Shown: positions 18,846 through 27,533, counted from the first letter of the stretch. The stretch: DNA of 64,000 bases from Cochlodiniinecator piscidefendens (GCF_011326755.1 NZ_JAAOIE010000002.1:248001-312000), one strand, 5' to 3'. The notes: generated by a model from the letters alone, not told the origin. Made by a program: numbers and translations.

Positions 18846-19271
18846 ATGTTTGAACGAATTTTTTCTGCAATTGGCTCTAAAGCCAACACACAACTCTGCG
18901 CCGACGACTCTTGTCTGGCATTGGGTGGTCTTTTGGTACGCATCGCGAAATCAGATCAGCATTATGCCTTCGAGGAAATCGGGCAAATCGACGGAATTTT
19001 AGCAGAGCGCTACCAATTGAACGCTGTTCAGGCCGCAAAGATGCGCGCTGAATGCGAACAGTTCGAAGCACAAGCCCCTACATCTGACGATTTCGCCTTA
19101 GCATTAAAAGACAGCGTCGCCTACAGTGAGCGTTCCGCCATTGTTGAGGCCCTATGGAAAGTTGTTATGGCAGATGGTGTAGAACAAACAGAAGAGCATT
19201 CTTTGTTTGTGAAAACCGCAAATATTTTGGGCGTCGATCCAACTGACCTTATTCGATCAAAAACTGACTAA
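18846..19271 (+). CDS. TerB-like protein, first of a tandem pair
   Basis: The 141-residue helical protein carries the TerB-type pattern of the tellurite-resistance/DnaJ-like helical bundle: LGGLLVRIAKSDQHY in the first half and ALWKVVMADGVEQTEEHSLF in the second, each with the acidic loop after Ala-Asp. It is cytoplasmic, with no signal peptide. It is followed after 42 bases by a paralogue. TerB domains are associated with metal binding and stress, but the role of these stand-alone proteins is not established. Confidence 0.8.
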   Translation: MFERIFSAIGSKANTQLCADDSCLALGGLLVRIAKSDQHYAFEEIGQIDGILAERYQLNAVQAAKMRAECEQFEAQAPTSDDFALALKDSVAYSERSAIVEALWKVVMADGVEQTEEHSLFVKTANILGVDPTDLIRSKTD

Positions 19272-19313
19272 GACCTCATTGGCACCAACTTACAGCCGGT
19301 ATATATAGCAAAT

Positions 19314-19751
19314 ATGTTTGCACAATTCCTGAATCGCCTCATATCTCCAAATCCTCAGCGTTTGGATGCCCCCGACGTTCAACTGGCGTTGGCATCTATA
19401 CTGGTCAGACTCGCGAGAGCCGACGGGGAATACGAACAATGTGAAATCGATCGTATTGATCGTATTTTGCGGGTTAGGTTCGAACTTTCTCCTTTTGAGG
19501 CGTCTGAATTGCGGACACAAGCCGAAACCGTCGAGGCCAACGCCCCAGATACTGTGCGCTTCACCCGTGCAATCAAGGACGCTGTATCCCTTGAAGATCG
19601 AATAGCTATCATCAAAGCCATGTGGGAAGTTGTTCTTGCAGATGGTAACCGAGACGAAGAAGAAGATGCGCAAATGCGGTTGATGTCAAATTTGCTAGGC
19701 ATAAACGACAGAGACAGCGCCCTAGCAAGACAGCAGGTCGAGACAAAATAA
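19314..19751 (+). CDS. TerB-like protein, second of a tandem pair
   Basis: The 145-residue protein aligns with the gene just upstream over its whole length (LASILVRLARADGEYEQCEI here against LGGLLVRIAKSDQHYAFEEI there; AMWEVVLADGNRDEEEDAQM against ALWKVVMADGVEQTEEHSLF). The pair is therefore a local duplication that has diverged strongly. It has the same TerB-type helical fold and no signal peptide. A shared transcript is likely from the spacing. Confidence 0.8.
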   Translation: MFAQFLNRLISPNPQRLDAPDVQLALASILVRLARADGEYEQCEIDRIDRILRVRFELSPFEASELRTQAETVEANAPDTVRFTRAIKDAVSLEDRIAIIKAMWEVVLADGNRDEEEDAQMRLMSNLLGINDRDSALARQQVETK

Positions 19752-19798
19752 TCGGCCCATCACAACACAATCAATGCGTGTCAAAGGAGTTATCTCTC

Positions 19799-19894
19799 GT
19801 GTCAGGTGGAGACCTCATCGTTCAAATTGACCAAATCACCTTCCAAATTGAGAAGTTCAACCAACATCAACAAACGGTTTGGCGTTGCATTTGA
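19799..19894 (+). CDS. Candidate 31-codon leader or small protein ahead of the amino-acid ABC operon
   Basis: A GTG at 19799 follows a good ribosome site (AAGGAG at 19784-19789) and opens a 31-residue frame, VSGGDLIVQIDQITFQIEKF and then NQHQQTVWRCI, ending in TGA 54 bases before the ABC ATPase start. It is the strongest ribosome-binding signal in the region; the ATPase gene itself has only a weak one. It could be a regulatory upstream peptide or a chance frame. There is no run of one amino acid. Confidence 0.3.
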   Translation: MSGGDLIVQIDQITFQIEKFNQHQQTVWRCI

Positions 19895-19948
19895 TCGCAA
19901 TATCCTAATTACTAGCCACCAACCAAAAAACAGAGATAGCTACACCGC

Positions 19949-20728
19949 GTGACTGAAAATAACACACCCGTAATAGAAATACGAAACCTGCACAAAGCAT
20001 ATGGCGAGCTTGAAGTCCTTAAAGGCGTCGATATATCCGCCAACAAAGGGGATGTGGTTTCTCTAATCGGATCATCCGGCTCCGGTAAGTCTACCCTCTT
20101 GCGCTGCTGCAATTTGCTTGAAGACAGCCAACAGGGCGAAATCTTATTTGAGGGTGATCCTGTGTTGTGGCGCGGCACTGGCCATGATCGTCATCCGGCG
20201 GATAAAGTCCAAATTCGTAAAATGCGCACGAACCTTTCGATGGTGTTTCAACAATTCAATCTTTGGGCGCATATGACCATCCTCCAAAACGTGATGGAAG
20301 CGCCAGTGACCGTGCTAGGCCGTGACAAAGATGAAGCAGAAGCATCAGCCCGGAAATATCTCGAAAAAGTTGGCATTGGCGACAAATGTGACGTTTATCC
20401 AGCCCAACTATCTGGTGGCCAACAACAACGCGCGGCCATCGCACGCGGATTGTGCATGGAACCAAAGGCCCTGCTTTTTGATGAACCGACCTCAGCGCTT
20501 GACCCCGAATTGGAGCAAGAAGTCGTGCGCGTAATCAAAGCCCTGGCTGAAGAAGGCCGTACAATGATAATCGTGACCCATGATATGCGTATGGCGCGCG
20601 ATGTTTCTGATCATGTCGTGTTCTTACATCAAGGCTTGATCGAAGAAGAAGGCGCGCCAGACGTGCTGTTCAAGAACCCACAAACCGAACGCCTGCAACA
20701 GTTCCTGAGCGCGACTGTTACAGCTTAA
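19949..20728 (+). CDS. Polar amino-acid ABC transporter, ATP-binding subunit (HisP type)
   Basis: The 259-residue ATPase has Walker A GSSGSGKST, a Q-loop in VFQQFNLWAHM, signature LSGGQQQR and Walker B ALLFDEPTSALDPE followed by the VTHDM switch histidine. The insert after the first strands (DPVLWRGTGHDRHPADKVQ) is typical of the HisP/OccP group. GTG start. It heads an operon with a binding protein and two permeases, so it powers uptake of a polar or basic amino acid or related compound. Confidence 0.93.
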   Translation: MTENNTPVIEIRNLHKAYGELEVLKGVDISANKGDVVSLIGSSGSGKSTLLRCCNLLEDSQQGEILFEGDPVLWRGTGHDRHPADKVQIRKMRTNLSMVFQQFNLWAHMTILQNVMEAPVTVLGRDKDEAEASARKYLEKVGIGDKCDVYPAQLSGGQQQRAAIARGLCMEPKALLFDEPTSALDPELEQEVVRVIKALAEEGRTMIIVTHDMRMARDVSDHVVFLHQGLIEEEGAPDVLFKNPQTERLQQFLSATVTA

Positions 20729-20760
20729 TAATGAAGCGCCACATACTGGGAGAGAGTATA

Positions 20761-21483
20761 ATGAAAAAACTAATCTTGAGCACTGCTGTGCTCGCTTTAA
20801 CTGCAGGCTTTGCCGCCGCTGATGTTGTTCGTTTGGGCACAGAGGGTGCGTACCCTCCCTACAACTTCATCGATGATAATGGCGAAATTGCAGGCTTCGA
20901 ACGCGAAGTTGGTGATGCTGTATGTGCAATTGCTGAGCTTGAATGCGAATGGGTCACCAACGAATGGGATTCCATTATTCCGAACCTCGTGTCCGGCAAC
21001 TACGACGCTATTATCGCAGGCATGTCCATCACGGATGAGCGCGATGAAGTTATTGACTTTACACAAAACTACTTCCCACCAGCAGCCTCGGCTTATGTAG
21101 CTGCGTCAGCTGATGTTGACCTTATGGGTGGCGTTGTTGCAGCACAATCAGCAACTATTCAGGCTGGTTACGTTGCTGAATCTGGTGCAGTTCTCGTTGA
21201 ATTTGCGACACCGGACGAAACTGTAGCTGCTGTACGTAATGGCGAAGCAGACGCTGTTTTCGCTGACAAAGATTTCCTCATTCCAATCGCTGCGGAATCT
21301 AATGGCGAACTGATGATCGTTGGCGAAGATGTTGGCCTTGGTGGCGGTATTGGCTTTGGTGTACGTGAATCTGACAACGAACTGCGCGATCAATTAACTG
21401 CAGCGATTCAAGTGATGAAAGACGACGGATCTTTGAACGTCTTGATCATCAAATACTTTGGTGAAGACGCCCTTACGTTCTAA
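20761..21483 (+). CDS. Amino-acid ABC transporter periplasmic binding protein
   Basis: The frame opens at 20731, but the ATG at 20761 is preceded by GGGAGAGAG and directly starts the signal peptide MKKLILSTAVLALTAGFAAA (240 residues). The mature protein is a bilobed SBP family 3 domain (VRLGTEGAYPPYNFIDDNGE, then FEREVGDAVC), the usual binder of polar amino acids. The conserved Gly-Met-Ser-Ile-Thr and Arg in GMSITDERDEVIDFT match the amino-acid carboxylate site. A strong hairpin follows, which would make this gene more abundant than the permeases. Confidence 0.92.
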   Translation: MKKLILSTAVLALTAGFAAADVVRLGTEGAYPPYNFIDDNGEIAGFEREVGDAVCAIAELECEWVTNEWDSIIPNLVSGNYDAIIAGMSITDERDEVIDFTQNYFPPAASAYVAASADVDLMGGVVAAQSATIQAGYVAESGAVLVEFATPDETVAAVRNGEADAVFADKDFLIPIAAESNGELMIVGEDVGLGGGIGFGVRESDNELRDQLTAAIQVMKDDGSLNVLIIKYFGEDALTF

Positions 21484-21497
21484 TCCGATACTTAATC

Positions 21498-21528
21498 AAA
21501 CGAGGCGCATATTCTGCGCCTCGTTTTT
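21498..21528 (+). terminator. Strong hairpin between binding-protein and permease genes
   Basis: A 12-bp perfect stem AAACGAGGCGCA/TGCGCCTCGTTT (21498-21509 with 21515-21526) is followed by T residues. It lies inside the ABC operon and should act as a partial terminator or RNA-stability element. Confidence 0.85.
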
Positions 21529-21543
21529 GCATACGGACTTTTG

Positions 21544-22440
21544 ATGTTTTCCTTCTGCACAGACCCAGACCAGCTTGCAGGTTTACAATGGCTTAGTTGC
21601 TACCTCACTACGGGCAAGCACATGGCATTTTACACCTCCTTCGGTACGATCATGCTTTTGCTGATCATAACCGCGCCTGTGGCACTCATGTTTGGATTTG
21701 GTGGCGCCATGGCTGCGCGATCCCCTATCGCCCCAATTCGTTGGTTTGGCAAAGCCTACACCGCAATCGTTCGTGGCGTACCAGATATTGCCTTTTTCCT
21801 ATTCTTTGTGATCGCATTGGATCAGGCATTTGAATGGCTCCGCCATCAAGTTAAGTGCCCTGATTGGGCCGAACCAATCCGCCAAGGAAGCGATTTTGTT
21901 GTTTGTAGCGCGGCCAAACTCCCCCTGTCATCCTCGCCGCAATGGGTACACGAGGTCTACGGGTTTTCACTGGCCATCCTGACCTTTTCAATCGTTTTTG
22001 GTGCGTTTGCAGCGAATGTTTTGTTTGGCGCAATGCGCGCAGTTCCGTTTCCTCAAATTGAAACAGCCCAGGCTTATGGAATGACCACACGCCAGACATT
22101 TTGGCGCATTTTGGTTCCACAAATGTGGGTTTACGCTTTGCCTGGTCTTAGCAATCTGTGGATGATCCTCATCAAAGCAACGCCACTGTTGTTCCTTTTG
22201 GGCGTCGAAGACATCGTATATTGGGCACGAGAGCTGGGTGGTTCTAAAACATCTGCATTTACCTATCCCCATCCTGACTGGCGTTTGTACTATTTCTTGG
22301 GCCTGCTCGTTTTCTACTTAGGTCTCACCAAAGTATCCGAGATTGCTTTCGATAGGATTATGAAGCGACTAACCCTTGGGCAAGCCACAACAGGCGGTGA
22401 ATCTCAGCGCAAAACACCCCGTGGAAAGGCCACAGCATGA
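21544..22440 (+). CDS. Amino-acid ABC transporter permease (HisQ type)
   Basis: The 298-residue inner-membrane protein has about five helices. The EAA-like coupling loop ETAQAYGMTTRQTFWRILVP places it in the HisQ/HisM family. Compared with HisQ it carries extra sequence between the first helices (about 105-135, with cysteines in VKCPDW and VVCSAAK). I place the start at the ATG 21544, just after a TTG. The next permease overlaps its stop codon (ATGA). Confidence 0.9.
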   Translation: MFSFCTDPDQLAGLQWLSCYLTTGKHMAFYTSFGTIMLLLIITAPVALMFGFGGAMAARSPIAPIRWFGKAYTAIVRGVPDIAFFLFFVIALDQAFEWLRHQVKCPDWAEPIRQGSDFVVCSAAKLPLSSSPQWVHEVYGFSLAILTFSIVFGAFAANVLFGAMRAVPFPQIETAQAYGMTTRQTFWRILVPQMWVYALPGLSNLWMILIKATPLLFLLGVEDIVYWARELGGSKTSAFTYPHPDWRLYYFLGLLVFYLGLTKVSEIAFDRIMKRLTLGQATTGGESQRKTPRGKATA

Positions 22441-23276
22441 GTTGTCTTGAAACGATACAAGCCTACGCCTTTCGTTCTTTGGGATACGGCGAACGCTTAC
22501 TGCCCCGGTCTGATTTCACCCTGTGTGAACAGTTTACCTTGATCGGGTCAGGCATGATCTGGAATGTATATTTCGGTTTTTTTGCACTCATTTTTGGATT
22601 TTGTTTGGCTACAGCCGTTGCTCTGGCCAAGAACAGCAGCAATAAAGTCCTCCGTAAACCTGCCGAGTGGTTTATCTTTGTACTTAGGGGATCGCCCCTG
22701 TTTATTCAGTTTTTCTTGGCTTACGAAACCTTTGTCCTTCTGCCAAAACTGACCGGTGATCTTAATCTCGGATTTGTTGAGCTCACAGTCGAAACCCGCT
22801 GGCTGACCAAAGCTTGGCTTGGCGCGTTGATCGTTCTACTCCTCAATACCGCAGCCTATTCCGGTGAGATCTTCTATGGGGCACTGAAATCAATTCCCAA
22901 AGGCGATGTCGAAGCCGCTGACGCCTATGGCATCACAGGATGGAAACGATTTCGTCGGATTATCTGGCCAACCATGCTGCGCCTTGCATGGCCCGCCTAT
23001 ACCAACGAAGCTATCTTTTTGTTTCATGCAACAACGCTCGTGTTCTTTTCTGGGTTCCCCGCATGGCGCCAGCAAGGGGATGCGTTGTACTACGCCAATT
23101 ACTTTGCCGATAAGACATTCAACCCGTTTGTGCCCTATCCGATTTTGGCAGGATATTTCATAATCCTGACTTTGATTGTGACTGGGATTTATGGATTAAT
23201 TAACACTCGATTAAATCGTCACTTGCCGCGCGAAAAACGGAAAAAGATTCGCATTCGCCCCCAGATCATTCGGTGA
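22437..23276 (+). CDS. Amino-acid ABC transporter permease (HisM type)
   Basis: The 279-residue permease overlaps the previous one by four bases, so the two halves of the channel are translationally coupled. The EAA-type loop DVEAADAYGITGWKRFRRII is clear, with five or more membrane helices and a basic C-terminal tail. It forms the heterodimeric channel with the HisQ-type protein and is powered by the ATPase at 19949. Confidence 0.9.
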   Translation: MSCLETIQAYAFRSLGYGERLLPRSDFTLCEQFTLIGSGMIWNVYFGFFALIFGFCLATAVALAKNSSNKVLRKPAEWFIFVLRGSPLFIQFFLAYETFVLLPKLTGDLNLGFVELTVETRWLTKAWLGALIVLLLNTAAYSGEIFYGALKSIPKGDVEAADAYGITGWKRFRRIIWPTMLRLAWPAYTNEAIFLFHATTLVFFSGFPAWRQQGDALYYANYFADKTFNPFVPYPILAGYFIILTLIVTGIYGLINTRLNRHLPREKRKKIRIRPQIIR

Positions 23277-23280
23277 TATT

Positions 23281-23973
23281 ATGAAACTCGGAATTCTTCA
23301 GTGTGGTCATGTTTCACAAGACACCGCAGAAAAACACGGCACTTTACCTCAGCTGTTTGAAACGATGCTAGCCGGCCATGATTTCACATTCCAATCTTGG
23401 GATGTGGAAAATATGGAATTCCCCACCTCAGTCAGCGATGCTGATGGCTGGCTGCTTACCGGGTCAAAGCATGGCGCATACGAAGATCATCCCTTCATTG
23501 CACCCCTTTGTGAGTTCATTCGCCAGTCGTATGATGCAAGAATACCGCTCGTCGGCATATGTTTCGGACACCAAATTATTGCACGTGCTATGGGCGGAAC
23601 AGTTGAAAAATTCGATAAGGGCTGGGGGCTTGGTCCGCAGACTTATGACTACAATGGTCATGGCAAAGTAACCTTAAATGCTTGGCATCAAGATCAAGTC
23701 ACCAAAGCCCCTTCCTCAGCAACGCCAATATTAAGTAGCGATTTTTGCGAAAATGCAGCGCTTCTTTATGATCAGAACCGTGCACTTACGATCCAGCCTC
23801 ACCCTGAATTTGGCCCTGAGGTTATCGGGGATTTTGTTGCTGCGCGTCGTGGAACGGCTGACTATTGTGATGATGCGATGCAACGTGCCCTAGATCTCGC
23901 GCACGTTCCTTTATCCAATGCGTATTTGGCCACGGAAATTGCGACGTTTTTAAAATCAGCTCGGACCACCTGA
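23281..23973 (+). CDS. Class I glutamine amidotransferase-like protein
   Basis: The 230-residue protein has a complete GATase1 triad: Cys94 in VGICFGHQII, and His174 and Glu176 in IQPHPEF. Such stand-alone domains are either glutaminase partners or gamma-glutamyl hydrolases. It starts four bases after the second permease gene, so it belongs to the importer operon. That placement suggests hydrolysis of an imported gamma-glutamyl or amide compound (inference). It has no signal peptide and is cytoplasmic. Confidence 0.85.
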   Translation: MKLGILQCGHVSQDTAEKHGTLPQLFETMLAGHDFTFQSWDVENMEFPTSVSDADGWLLTGSKHGAYEDHPFIAPLCEFIRQSYDARIPLVGICFGHQIIARAMGGTVEKFDKGWGLGPQTYDYNGHGKVTLNAWHQDQVTKAPSSATPILSSDFCENAALLYDQNRALTIQPHPEFGPEVIGDFVAARRGTADYCDDAMQRALDLAHVPLSNAYLATEIATFLKSARTT

Positions 23974-24085
23974 TTGTAGTAAATCGGCGGCTATCTGCAC
24001 GGGTGTTTTTGTTCGTTTAAATTTTTCTTTCATTTTTTTCGAAATCTAGTTACTGATTTTCAAAACTTAGTGATGGAAAATTCAA

Positions 24086-25273
24086 ATGACCCACGCGCCA
24101 AACCTTTACGCAGCTGAGCCAATCCCTGAATCCGCCCGCGCTGAAATTGATCGCCTTCTCACGACTGGTGATTTATTCCGCTATACAGCACCGGAAGACG
24201 CACCAGTTGCATTGCTAGAAAAGGAATTCGCAGCGTTTATGGGAACAAAATTTGCACTTGCTGTTTCTTCTTGTTCAGCCGCTTTGTTTCTTGCGCTTAA
24301 GTCTTTGAACCTGCCACGCAACGCAAAAGTATTGATCCCAGCGTTTACATTCGCAGCGGTGCCCTCTGCAGTTGTCCACGCTGACTGCGTCCCGGTATTG
24401 GTTGAGGTTGGCGAAAATTACCGCATAGATATCACCGATTTTGAAAATAAGCTTACGTCCGATATCAGCGCTGTATTGATCAGTCACATGCGTGGGCATA
24501 CGTCTGACATGGATGCCATTATCGCGCTGTGTCGGGACCGGAACATACCAGTTGTTGAGGATGCTGCGCATTCACTAGGAACCCTGTGGCATGATCAAAA
24601 AATCGGAACCTTGGGCAAAGTTGGATGTTTTTCGTTTCAATCATACAAAATGATCAACGCAGGCGAAGGCGGCATACTGGTGACCGACGATGCAGATTTG
24701 GTCGCCCAAGCCGTAATCATGTCCGGAGCTTATGAACACAATTGGAAAAAGCACCCGGTTTTGCACGAGGCATTTGGAAAATGGCAAAATAAGCTACCAC
24801 TCTATAACCTAAGAATGCAGAACCTCTCTGCTGCAGTGATCCGCCCTCAGATACCCGAAGTTGCGCGCCGTGTTTCAGATGGGCGTGCAAACCATGACTG
24901 GGTCGCAGGTGAATTAAACAGCTCACCATTTCTCCATGTTCCTGCCGCCCTCGCCCCAGAAACCCGTGCGCCAGATTCAATTCAGTTTAATCTGAACGAT
25001 TTTTCAGAAACCGAAACGATGGCCTTTGTCGCAGAAACCCAAAATAGAGGGGTTTCAGTCCAAGTCTTTGGAACAACCAAAAACAATGCACGCGCGTTTT
25101 GGAATTGGGAGTTTATTGGCCCACAGCCAGATCTACCGCAAACGAGGGCGATGCTCATGAACGCTTGCGACGTGCGGCTTCCTCCACGACTTCAGCATGA
25201 TGATTTACGCTACATTGCTACAGCAATAAAAGACGCGGCCCAAGCCGTCAAAGGTACCGCACAAGCGGCCTAA
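24086..25273 (+). CDS. DegT/DnrJ/EryC1/StrS-family PLP aminotransferase
   Basis: The 395-residue protein has the family layout: substrate/PLP region VSSCSAALFLALKSLNL, Asp-Ala-Ala-His in VEDAAHSLGT, and the PLP lysine in SFQSYKMINAGEGG. The family usually makes amino sugars by transamination of keto-sugars, but no sugar genes are near. Here it follows an amino-acid importer and an amidotransferase, so an amino-acid or opine-type substrate is possible (inference). An AT-rich 110-base gap upstream probably holds its own promoter. Its last four bases overlap the convergent LysR gene. Confidence 0.83.
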   Translation: MTHAPNLYAAEPIPESARAEIDRLLTTGDLFRYTAPEDAPVALLEKEFAAFMGTKFALAVSSCSAALFLALKSLNLPRNAKVLIPAFTFAAVPSAVVHADCVPVLVEVGENYRIDITDFENKLTSDISAVLISHMRGHTSDMDAIIALCRDRNIPVVEDAAHSLGTLWHDQKIGTLGKVGCFSFQSYKMINAGEGGILVTDDADLVAQAVIMSGAYEHNWKKHPVLHEAFGKWQNKLPLYNLRMQNLSAAVIRPQIPEVARRVSDGRANHDWVAGELNSSPFLHVPAALAPETRAPDSIQFNLNDFSETETMAFVAETQNRGVSVQVFGTTKNNARAFWNWEFIGPQPDLPQTRAMLMNACDVRLPPRLQHDDLRYIATAIKDAAQAVKGTAQAA

Positions 25274-26235
25274 TTCAGAACTTTTAAGCTTTGTTCAAGC
25301 CAGGGCATCCGCGACACAGCGGGTGTCACAATAAGATCTGAGACCAAGCCTCTTAGGCGCTCCGCAACCTCTTGTGGCATGTCAGCAAGCACATCTCGAC
25401 GCGCGGTAACTGAGATTGTGCGCGACATCGGTTCAAACGGCAGCGGGATGAGTTCAGCCTGCGACATAAATCGTTCTGCACGCAAAAAGCCCAGCGGCGT
25501 TAGTATCGTCCAGCCAGCCCCTTTGGCGACCATAGACATAATAGCGTGATAACTATCCAGTTCAAACCGATGCGCGAGTTTTAGATTTTGCCGCGCGAGA
25601 TGCGCCCGGATCATGCGACCCATAACATGGCGTTCGGTATATTGTATCAAAGGCAACTCACTGAGTTGGTCCAACACATTAGGCCCCGTGATCGCCCCTT
25701 TAGGCACTGCCGCAACAAAGGGTTCCTCAAGCACTGGATGGACTTCCATCCAGTCTGCTGTTGCCCCTAAATCAGCGGCAACCACCACATCCAAGGCCCG
25801 CGTGTCTAATAGATCAAACAGTCGATGGCTCGCCCCTGTTTCGAGTAAAAATTGACACCCCTTAAGATCCTCTGCCATATCGGCCAAAAGTTTTGGGGTT
25901 ACATCTGCATCGAAATCTTCGATCATCCCTAATCGAAACCGCGTCAATTGGGCCAAATCACCTGTCGCAAGTTCAACCCGCGCCTGTTCCGCTTCGTTTA
26001 AGATACGTTGAGCTCGCTTGCGAAACATACCGCCCGCAGGTGTCAGGGTCACAGGACGCGCATTACGATTTAAAAGCGTTGCCCCAAGTGATGTTTCTAA
26101 GTTGGTCAATTGTTGGCTAACGGATGAATTACTGGCCCCCAATCGGCGAGCCGCCCCAGAGATGGATCCTTCTTCGGCTGTTGCAACAAAGACTTCAATT
26201 CCCCAAAGGGTGATCCGCCCAGGGCTTTCGACCAT
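25270..26235 (-). CDS. LysR-family transcriptional regulator
   Basis: The 321-residue protein has an N-terminal winged helix (residues about 8-66: VFVATAEEGSISGAARRLGA, then SSVSQQLTNLETSLGATLL) and a C-terminal effector-binding domain. It starts three bases after the phaR stop codon, so it may be read from the phaR transcript. It also converges on the DegT gene. Neighbouring candidates for control are the importer cluster or PHA genes; the sequence does not decide. Confidence 0.92.
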   Translation of the reverse strand: MVESPGRITLWGIEVFVATAEEGSISGAARRLGASNSSVSQQLTNLETSLGATLLNRNARPVTLTPAGGMFRKRAQRILNEAEQARVELATGDLAQLTRFRLGMIEDFDADVTPKLLADMAEDLKGCQFLLETGASHRLFDLLDTRALDVVVAADLGATADWMEVHPVLEEPFVAAVPKGAITGPNVLDQLSELPLIQYTERHVMGRMIRAHLARQNLKLAHRFELDSYHAIMSMVAKGAGWTILTPLGFLRAERFMSQAELIPLPFEPMSRTISVTARRDVLADMPQEVAERLRGLVSDLIVTPAVSRMPWLEQSLKVLN

Positions 26236-26238
26236 CGT

Positions 26239-26811
26239 TTACTTGCCGATTTTGGACAGCTGAGCTTGCAATGCTTCCAGCTGTTTTTTGATATCGCTTA
26301 GATCATCGGTTGCTTCTGGTTTAGATTCCTCAGCAGCCGTTTTCTGCGCCGGAGGCGTCTGAGCTGCATTTGCAGCCCAACCGCTACTCATAGCCTGTAA
26401 AAAAGCCTCCTGTTGAGCCTTCATCGCATCAAATCCGGGCATGCTGGACAGAGGGTTTATTGTGCCCAGATTTTCCATCATCTGAGTTTGACCTTCACGT
26501 AGCATCTCAAAAGATTGCGCCAGAAAGTCAGGAACAACGCTTTGAGCATGATTGGTATAACTGCGCACCAAATCGGTCAAAACCGAAATAGGTAAAACGT
26601 TTTCACCACGGCTTTCGTGTTCAGCAATAATCTGAAGCATATATTGACGTGTTAGATCATCGCCAGATTTCAAATCAATAATCTGAACTTCGCGCCCATC
26701 GCGGATAAAGCCTGCAATATCATCAAGCGTCACGTAATCGCTGGTTTCTGTATTATACAGACGCCGACTGGCATAGCGCTTTATCAGTAGTGGTTTATCA
26801 GTATCCGCCAA
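26239..26811 (-). CDS. phaR: PHA synthesis repressor PhaR
   Basis: PhaR binds DNA and PHA granules and represses phasin and PHA genes until polymer is present. The frame extends to an ATG at 26850, but the TTG at 26811 has AGGGGAGG five bases upstream and gives MADTDKPLLIKRYASRRLYN, exactly where the family begins (190 residues). The N-terminal DNA-binding domain continues TETSDYVTLDDIAGFIRDG. Then come the PHA_accumulation-type repeat region and a low-complexity C-terminus with a terminal coiled coil. CTGC-N3/4-GCAG operators lie ahead of phaP and between phaC and phaZ. Confidence 0.93.
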   Translation of the reverse strand: MADTDKPLLIKRYASRRLYNTETSDYVTLDDIAGFIRDGREVQIIDLKSGDDLTRQYMLQIIAEHESRGENVLPISVLTDLVRSYTNHAQSVVPDFLAQSFEMLREGQTQMMENLGTINPLSSMPGFDAMKAQQEAFLQAMSSGWAANAAQTPPAQKTAAEESKPEATDDLSDIKKQLEALQAQLSKIGK

Positions 26812-26871
26812 GAAAGCCTCCCCTTCTGCAGTGCAGAGATGATCAGGCAACCATGCCGCAATTGCAAGAAA

Positions 26872-26902
26872 AGAAAAAGGCAGGCCATAATGGCCTACCT
26901 TT
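26872..26902 (-). terminator. Terminator after phaP
   Basis: On the minus strand AGGTAGGCCAT pairs with ATGGCCTGCCT (one mismatch) and runs into TTTTTCTTTTC. It separates the abundant phasin mRNA from phaR. Confidence 0.8.
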
Positions 26903-26941
26903 AAAATATCTCGTCTGGGAGGACAAAAGAGATATTATAAC

Positions 26942-27382
26942 TTATTTTGCAGCTGCTTTAGCCGCTTTAGAAACTTCTGATGTTGCTTTTTTAACAGCAG
27001 CAGATGCTTCTTCGCCTGCTTCTTTGCCAGCAGACATCAGCAATTCAACTGTATCCATCTGAACTTTTTTCGCGATTTCTGCGAATGCAGCCATGTTTTC
27101 GGCAGCAACTTCTGCAGAAGCTGAGGCAAAATCAGTTACAGCTTTGGAAACTTCTGCTGGCTCTTGCTGAACTTTGGAAGCATCACCAAGTTTAGTGATG
27201 GTTTCTTTTGTCCATTTTGCTGAGATCTCAGCAGATTTTTCAGCTGCATTCAAAGCAACTTGAGACATCTTTTCGCCAAGTGCTGCTTGAGATTTGAAAG
27301 CATCTTGCATTGCAGCTGTATCAACTGGGAATGCTTTCATCATGTCTTGCATCATTTTTGTCAGGTCTTGTGGGTTCGTCAT
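26942..27382 (-). CDS. phaP: Phasin (PHA granule surface protein)
   Basis: The 146-residue protein is a heptad-rich, Ala/Lys/Glu-rich helical phasin with the pattern AALGEKMSQVALNAAEKSAE and a lysine-rich C-terminus. Phasins coat polyhydroxyalkanoate granules and control their size. AAGGAGACTTCCA gives a strong ribosome site. Two PhaR-type sites lie 75-115 bases upstream and a terminator follows, which fits a separately and strongly expressed gene. Confidence 0.9.
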   Translation of the reverse strand: MTNPQDLTKMMQDMMKAFPVDTAAMQDAFKSQAALGEKMSQVALNAAEKSAEISAKWTKETITKLGDASKVQQEPAEVSKAVTDFASASAEVAAENMAAFAEIAKKVQMDTVELLMSAGKEAGEEASAAVKKATSEVSKAAKAAAK

Positions 27383-27457
27383 TGGAAGTCTCCTTAAAGG
27401 CGGGCTTAAAGGGAGGAAGCTACCCGCTGAATTCTGCGTCTGAGAAATATATAAATG

Positions 27458-27496
27458 CTGCAGTGCGGCAAATCAAGTATTTTCGCTGCAGCGCAG
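27458..27496. promoter_or_regulatory. PhaR operator pair ahead of phaP
   Basis: A perfect CTGC-AGC-GCAG (27486-27496) and a near copy CTGC-AGT-GCGG (27458-27468) lie upstream of phaP. CTGCN3GCAG and CTGCN4GCAG are the sites described for Rhodobacter sphaeroides PhaR. The two lie 28 bases centre to centre. Confidence 0.7.
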
Positions 27497-27533
27497 CATT
27501 AAATTTTATAAGGCATAATCAAAGCGCTACAAG

